Source: Rickettsiales bacterium | GTDB lineage: Bacteria > Pseudomonadota > Alphaproteobacteria > Rickettsiales > Anaplasmataceae | Reading direction: 5' to 3' | Length of the DNA stretch: 10,934 bases | Assembly: GCA_031286185.1 (NCBI GenBank) | Contig: JAITUS010000008.1 | Coordinates: forward strand, 1-10,934 | Program-made: the position numbers and the translations under genes | Part shown: in pieces, positions 6,902-10,934 of the stretch | Layout of the letters: each line of letters starts with the position of its first letter | Numbering within the stretch: position 1 is the stretch's first letter | Notes under the pieces: model-generated | What the model was told of the DNA's origin: nothing | Databases searched by the model: none | What the model saw: only the letters and a program-made list of their open reading frames with translations

Positions 6902-8273
6902 ACGACTAGAAACTATTATGAAATATTAGGGGTGGAAAGAAATGCTACTGAAGATGAGATAAAAAAGCGTATCGCAAGTTAGCAAAAGAGTTTCATCCAG
7001 ATAAGCGTTTGTCACCTGAGGAAAAGCAAATATCACGTGCATTATCAGACAAGATAAGAAATAAAGAGCTGCTATCAGAATTAGAGAAAGAGCAGAAAAT
7101 TCAGATTGAAAATAAAGTAGCAAAATTCATAGAAATCGACAAGACATACAAAGTATTATCCGATCAGGAAAAAAGAAAGCAGTATGATAACAATGGAAGC
7201 TATCAATATCCCAATAATGATAGAGATTCAGAAGATCAGCAATATAAGTTTAATAGTTTTTGGAAAGATTTTGAGGGTTATTGTAAGGATTGGTGTAAAT
7301 TGATGGGAATTGATCGTCTATTTACATGTATTGATCTAGGTAATCTCGAAGCATGTAATGCTTTGATAGAAGGAGAATCAGGATTTAATTTTAGCCCTCT
7401 TGATTGAAAATGGAGCAAAGCTACCAAGCGCTGCTTTAATTAATGCTGTTAAATTTGATGCTCAAAAGGTCTTTGACTTTCTTTTAGAGAGAAATGATAT
7501 AGATGCTAATTATCAAGATGAAGATGGAAATACAGTTTTGCATCATGTCTTTAAGGGGTACATTGATCAAAGTTTCGATTACTCAGGTAGTGGGTGGCAC
7601 CTTAAATACAACAGCTTTGCCGAATCACTTCTAGGTAAAGGTATACAATTTGATATTAGAAATAACGATGGTGTAACTTCATTTGATCTTTTTATTGATA
7701 GCATAATTAAAGAATAAGAGCGATATCAGCTTCTATGACAATGCTTTAAATAAAGAAAGCATCGATACTTATCGTATATGTATAAAGCAAAGGGACAGAT
7801 TAAGTTCAATATCAGAATTGTTTATCAACTGTGGTATTGGTGAACTAAAATGCGGAGATGGTACACCTGCATTCCGTAAGCTGTCAGAAATTAGTGGAAT
7901 ACCTATTGCTAAAAAGAAGCTGAATGTGCCTATACAAAACCCTGAAGCAAAATTGTTACCGGGTAATCCAAAGAAAAACGATGATATTCCACACAGTACA
8001 AAAGGGAATAAGTTGCCTATTATAACTGCTTCCGCTGGCTTATTGTTGGGCCTGAGCATAGCATATCTTGCAGGTGCTGCTGCTTTAACTATTGCTGGTG
8101 CTGTTACGGTATTTATTACAACTGCAGCAGTTGGTGCATTAATAGGTTACGGTACTGGTAAGTTTTGTGAGAAGGTTAGTGAAGAAAGGCGAAACGATCC
8201 TGATATGGGCATAGGTACTGCAATTAAAAATGTCCTTACCGAATGTTTAAACCTACAGGAAGCTCATCCGTAA
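6902..8273 (+). pseudogene. Broken J-domain / ankyrin-like / double-transmembrane protein
   Basis: The N-terminus is a DnaJ domain: RNYYEILGV, then AYRKLAKEFHPDK with an intact HPD, and TYKVLSDQEKRKQYDNNG. About 30 extra, mostly charged residues sit between HPD and the third helix. Ankyrin-like helices follow (GNLEACNALIEG; IENGAKLPSAALINAV; DANYQDEDGNTVLHHVF), then a linker and two glycine/alanine-rich membrane segments (about 8026-8155) before a polar tail ending at the TAA at 8273. Damage: the start position reads ACG (6902) behind an AAGGG site, where ATG is expected. One A is missing from an A-run (6961-6966), one base is extra near 7394-7397 (probably CC to CCC), and one extra G is at 7712. 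The net change is +1 base, and undoing it gives exactly 457 codons with one final stop, which supports the reconstruction. I do not recognise a named family. The design, with a chaperone domain, ankyrin repeats and a membrane anchor, suggests a host-interaction protein, by inference only. Confidence 0.75.
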
Positions 8274-8418
8274 AGGAGGGAGTACCACTGCATCTGTTCC
8301 TTTTGTTAGCAGTTGAAAGCCGAGACAAGTTCTCAAATGAATCAGGTAAAATTTCTTGCAGATTACCAACTACCAAAATATCGTCATTTCCTAAGTAATT
8401 TGGTTGTATTAGGTTCAT
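8236..8418 (-). CDS. Possible small hypothetical protein or gene remnant
   Basis: An open frame starts at an ATG at 8418 and codes for about 60 residues beginning MNLIQPNYLGNDDILVVGN. The frame stays open upstream to a GTG at 8523, but those first residues come from the palindromic repeat at 8506-8529 and are unlikely to be original. Composition is protein-like, with no obvious low complexity, yet no family is recognised. It overlaps the end of the opposite pseudogene by 38 bp. It may be the 3' part of a gene whose 5' part was lost when the repeat arrived. Whether it is expressed is doubtful. Confidence 0.25.
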   Translation of the reverse strand: MNLIQPNYLGNDDILVVGNLQEILPDSFENLSRLSTANKRNRCSGTPSFTDELPVGLNIR

Positions 8419-8505
8419 TGCAATTATCTTTCTTTCTAATAGGCTTTTTGCATAAAAGCTGAAAAAAGATACCGTCTTGTCAGTTAACAAGCCCCTTCTC
8501 CTCTC

Positions 8506-8529
8506 ATCCCAGTGCCGGAGCACTGGGAT
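8506..8529. repeat. Wolbachia-type palindromic repeat (CATCCCAGTGC hairpin)
   Basis: ATCCCAGTGC (8506-8515) and GCACTGGGAT (8520-8529) form a perfect 10-bp stem with a CGGA loop. From memory, short palindromes with this core are scattered through Wolbachia spacers. No T-run follows on either strand, so this is not a typical terminator. Confidence 0.7.
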
Positions 8530-8610
8530 CCATTCTTTCCATAATAATTAATGTTATATTTTAACGTAAAACAGCTACTTTTATGCTCACCTACTTGATA
8601 AAATTCCTGG

Positions 8611-8633
8611 ATTCCAGCATTACGCGCTTGAAT
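8611..8633. repeat. Degenerate palindrome
   Basis: ATTCCAGC (8611-8618) and GCTTGAAT (8626-8633) pair with one mismatch around a 7-nt loop. It resembles a worn relative of the TTCCAGC...GCTGGAA palindromes common in Wolbachia spacers, about 80 bp from the perfect palindrome at 8506. Confidence 0.5.
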
Positions 8634-8639
8634 TACACC

Positions 8640-9425
8640 TTCCTATCCAGTTCATGAATTGCAACTAGCTATAAATATTAAAAAAATTTACAAAATGGAA
8701 AGAAAAAAGCAAAAGAAGCCCCGGCCATTGTCCATTTTCAGTATTGGCGTTTTTTTAAGTCTTAAATGCTGCAATTTAGCGACTTTTAAACTGCAACAGA
8801 CCCTTAGCTTAAGTGCTAAGAAACTTACTAAGCAGAAAAAAAGACAAAAGAATGTATCTGTTCAGGGGACCGGCTGAGGAGCAAGCAAAAAGGCTTTAAA
8901 TGATCTATTTTTCGCCTAAAAGCGTGCAAAGTGTTAACAAATCAACCACATTGCATCTTATTTAGCCCACTTTATTCTAACAATTTTGCTTATTTAACCG
9001 TTTTCTGCCGCTCCACTGAACAGACACCAAAAGAATCCCGTGGTAGATTGTTCTCGCTCTCTAATCCTGAAAATTGGCGTTCTATACTGTCTTAAACGAC
9101 TTATAAGCGCGTTTCAGCTTGTGTAGGGAAAAACCTAGAAGTCTAGGTAAAATTAATAAAGACATAAGGTGCACATAGTGCAAAAAATTAAACATAAGAC
9201 GCCAACTACATAATACTCGACGCGTGATTAATGTTAAACAAAATTCCATAGAGTTTAAGAGGACAATTCCTAGAGAATTACTCATCTACAAAAGGTCAAA
9301 ACGTGTTAATGCTGCTTAAATAAGCCGATGTAAAATAAATTTTTACAAAGAAAGCATTTCGAACAGCAAGACGCCTTATGATTGAAAGGGGGCACCAAAC
9401 TTATGGGGTAGGCAACTAAACCGGG
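8640..9425. other. Long stretch without a convincing gene
   Basis: I find no gene I can support here. Short open frames (8659-8877 plus, 9082-9285 minus) have no recognisable family, and the first is lysine-rich and low in complexity. Visible structure: the inverted repeats at 8857-8877/9004-9024, a small hairpin ACCTAG-AAGT-CTAGGT at 9133-9148, a second hairpin TGCAC-ATA-GTGCA just after it, and AAGACGCC twice (9196-9203 and 9368-9375). It probably holds remnants of dispersed intergenic repeats and old genes. Confidence 0.5.
8857..9024. repeat. 168-bp segment bounded by 21-bp imperfect inverted repeats
   Basis: 8857-8877 starts TCTGTTCAG. The reverse complement of 9004-9024 starts with the same nine bases, and 18 of 21 positions match overall. 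Similarity stops abruptly inside, as expected for terminal repeats rather than a long stem. There is no coding sequence between. It could be a MITE-like non-autonomous element or the joined ends of a deleted insertion sequence. No clear target duplication was seen. Confidence 0.45.
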
Positions 9426-10364
9426 TTGCTATTTCCAACTACTACAACTCAATTAACAAATTTTAATACAAGGGGAAAACTTTATGAAAACGCCAAAAAA
9501 ATAGGAAAAACTATTGCTAAAAAATTCAAAAATTGGAAGGGTACCACTGCTTCAAAAGAGCCGAACACCTCCAGCAGTAAGGACTTTTTAGAGGAGATTG
9601 AAAAACAAAAGCTTCTAGAAGTACTTAAAAAGGAAATGATCATGGAACATTCAGATGGTCGTAAAGAAAACCATGCAATACTGACAGATGCTATATCACG
9701 TAAGGATAGTAGAGCTGTTAGAGAAATTTTAAAACTATCTGAGGAATACGGTATTTTGGAAGAAATCCTCAATAAGAAGATAACAATAAAACAAGCGGAT
9801 GGTCAAGAGATAAGTTACACACCATTTAATTATGCTAAGAAAATTGTAAAGAAATTGTAAAAAATATTGAGGAATTTAAAGGTGATTCGAATATACCGAC
9901 TAAAGGTGCTACACCTGTAACTGATAATATTGAAGCTGTATCAACTGGATTCGAAGATACCAATAAAGGCAGTAAAGATCTAGACATACATCAATCTATA
10001 TGTGAAAAGAGCAAAGAAACTCAAAATGACACCACACGAAGACCAAATACTTCCAATTGTCTCTCTTTGTTGAAATAAAGCCATGTTTTGATAGTGATGC
10101 TGCAAACAAAGGAAAAAACTCATCAACAAAAACAACGCAGCAAAGACAAGCAATCCTAGCTGGTTTTGTTGGTAAAGCGTTATTAGCGGCTAGTGTTGCG
10201 TTGTATATTCTGGAAATGCACGTTATAGCAGTAGTTGGCTGGATTGTTGGATTAGCTTGTATAGGCTTTGTGCTGTACATTTTTTAAAGCCCAATACCAA
10301 ACTCGAAAAAGTTGAAAATGTGGAGCAACCTGATGTAAAATCTCTTGTTAGCCCGAGTTCATGA
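9426..10364 (+). pseudogene. Broken ankyrin-like protein with C-terminal double transmembrane segment
   Basis: The only start in frame is TTG at 9426, 6 bp after an in-frame stop; an ancestral ATG there is possible. The lysine-rich N-terminal part is followed by ankyrin-like helices (AILTDAISRKDSRAVREILK, about 9684-9743), then a polar linker rich in Thr, Ser and Asn, two hydrophobic segments (about 10153-10212 and 10216-10284) and a short polar tail ending at TGA 10362-10364. Three single-base losses break it: an A near 9852-9854 (stop at 9860), a T near 10065-10070 (stop at 10078), and a T in the T-run ending at 10285 (stop at 10287). Restoring all three gives 314 codons without internal stops. 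No named family is recognised. The layout (repeat region, linker, membrane hairpin, polar tail) resembles the gene ending at 8273. Function is unknown; a former membrane or secreted host-interaction factor is a guess. Confidence 0.65.
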
Positions 10365-10496
10365 AAAAGTTATTTAATGTTCTAACTGGGCATCAAAGCC
10401 AATATGTTAGTATTTTTACTATTCTTAATAACAAATTAATGCCTAAATTGGCTTGCATAATCAATTAATCTAGTCTAATTTTAAAATAGGAACATT

Positions 10497-10502
10497 AAAA
10501 GG
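10497..10502 (+). promoter_or_regulatory. Shine-Dalgarno site for the ankyrin gene fragment
   Basis: AAAAGG ends 5 nt before the ATG at 10508 and supports that start. The 143-bp spacer upstream (10365-10507) holds small inverted repeats (TAGTA-TTTT-TACTA; AAGCCAA...TTGGCTT) but no clear promoter. Confidence 0.5.
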
Positions 10503-10507
10503 TATTT

Positions 10508-10815
10508 ATGTTTGCAAATATAAAACGAAATTATAAAAGTATTGAGGAAAGACTAGGAAGTAATATACACATAAATCCTGGTCTACCTTTTTTGTTAGGC
10601 CTTGTTGATGAGACTTTTGGACATGCAAATTTTAAAGCTAAGTTAAGTCGTTCGTTGTTACTTGATGCAGCAGCTAAGGGTAACATAGAAGGATAAATTC
10701 TATGCTAGCAGATGGCATGGATGTTAACGCCAAGAAAAACTTTACCGCTCATTTTGCAGAGGCTCTCGGAAATGTGTTTTTATACAGAAGCACTGCATAT
10801 GAGCCAAGTTATAGT
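10508..10815 (+). pseudogene. Ankyrin-repeat gene, 5' part, frameshifted and cut by an insertion sequence
   Basis: The protein starts MFANIKRNYKSIEERLG and soon shows an ankyrin repeat: LLLDAAAKGNIEG, a stop at 10694-10696, then in the next frame NSMLADGMDVNAKKNFTAHFAEALGN. One base is missing at about 10693-10695. The usual TALHFA turn reads TAHFA, which suggests a further three-base loss. The sequence then enters the IS copy at 10816, and the frame ends at a TAA inside it (10855-10857). Everything downstream of the IS is outside the window. Ankyrin proteins are abundant and variable in Wolbachia and are often considered host-interaction proteins; this copy cannot make a complete product. 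Confidence 0.75.
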
Positions 10816-10934
10816 CTTAGAACCTGTTTAAAATCTCGAAGAGATGAGGTAAAATAAGCATAGATTAATAATGAGGTGTCTATGCGGAAAAGTTATCCAA
10901 GCAGTATAAGTCGAGAGCAATTTGAAAAAATCAG
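10816..10934 (+). mobile_element. End of an IS5-family-like insertion sequence (right copy, truncated by window edge)
   Basis: Its first 117 bases (10816-10932) are the exact reverse complement of 1-117. The element begins around CTTAGAACCTGTTT and has inserted into the ankyrin gene fragment. The transposase reads outwards, so the two IS copies lie back to back in orientation and the roughly 10.7 kb between them could be inverted by recombination. Confidence 0.85.
10882..10934 (+). CDS. Transposase, IS5-family-like, N-terminal part only
   Basis: ATG at 10882 follows a GAGGTG ribosome site, and the protein begins MRKSYPSSISREQFEKI before leaving the window. It is identical to the copy at 51-1. 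The catalytic core lies outside the window. Confidence 0.7.
   Translation, partial: MRKSYPSSISREQFEKI

Noticed and set aside
8506..8529. Palindrome considered as a rho-independent terminator for the pseudogene ending at 8273
   Set aside because: No T-run follows on either strand and it is more than 230 bp from the stop. It fits a dispersed Wolbachia palindrome better.
8659..8877. 72-codon plus-strand frame rich in Lys and Gln
   Set aside because: It starts at TTG without a ribosome site, has low-complexity composition and overlaps the inverted repeat at 8857. Probably repeat-derived.
9082..9285. 67-codon minus-strand frame
   Set aside because: Hydrophobic, with no recognisable domain and overlapping small hairpins. 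It looks like a chance frame in a dispersed spacer repeat.
9196..9375. Repeated AAGACGCC motif considered as CRISPR or an iteron array
   Set aside because: Only two copies of 8 bp with irregular spacing and no regular spacers. No cas genes are present.
9996..10280. 94-codon minus-strand open frame
   Set aside because: Antisense shadow of the linker and membrane segments of the 9426-10364 pseudogene.

Overview
The window is AT-rich DNA from an alphaproteobacterial endosymbiont of the order Rickettsiales, most probably Wolbachia. The case rests on four things: IS5-type transposase ends starting MRKSYPSSISREQFEKI, short CATCCCAGTGC-type palindromes in spacers, several decayed ankyrin-type genes, and the sequence character of the radA, ftsY, isc and lepB genes. 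The strain cannot be named from the sequence alone. Both ends lie inside copies of the same insertion sequence in opposite orientation (117 bp identical), so the window may be a complete contig that stopped at repeats.

Left part (1-6415), housekeeping. An IS end (1-117) sits 64 bp before radA (182-1531). radA is full length but carries two compensating single-base frameshifts. It overlaps tail to tail by 14 bp with ftsY (1518-2429, minus), the SRP receptor GTPase. A divergent spacer holding a 10-bp inverted repeat and an extended -10 promoter leads into a tight iron-sulfur operon, iscU-iscA-hscB-hscA (2609-5600), with coupled or overlapping genes. IscU keeps the LPPVK motif recognised by HscA, but HscB has lost the HPD motif of its J domain. 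lepB (5604-6359, minus), signal peptidase I, converges on hscA with a 3-bp gap and has a good sigma70-type promoter at its other side.

Right part (6416-10934), accessory and decaying. A near-consensus sigma70 promoter (6752-6780) precedes a broken gene (6902-8273) that encoded an unusual J-domain / ankyrin-like / double-transmembrane protein. Its start reads ACG and it has three single-base frameshifts; reverting these gives a clean frame of about 456 codons. About 1.15 kb without a convincing gene follows (8274-9425), with Wolbachia-type palindromes, a possible ORF remnant and a 168-bp stretch bounded by 21-bp imperfect inverted repeats. A second broken gene (9426-10364) encoded an ankyrin-like protein with a C-terminal pair of membrane segments; it has three one-base losses in homopolymers. 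Last comes the start of an ankyrin gene (10508-10815), frameshifted and cut by the right IS copy (10816-10934).

Frameshifts are absent from about 4.8 kb of ftsY, isc and lepB but frequent in the accessory genes and in radA. That looks like real pseudogene formation rather than evenly spread sequencing error, though most events are at short homopolymers and need read-level checking. I see no CRISPR array, tRNA, rRNA or intact defence system. The closest thing to a new system is the pair of decayed membrane-anchored ankyrin/J-domain proteins, plausible former host-interaction factors.
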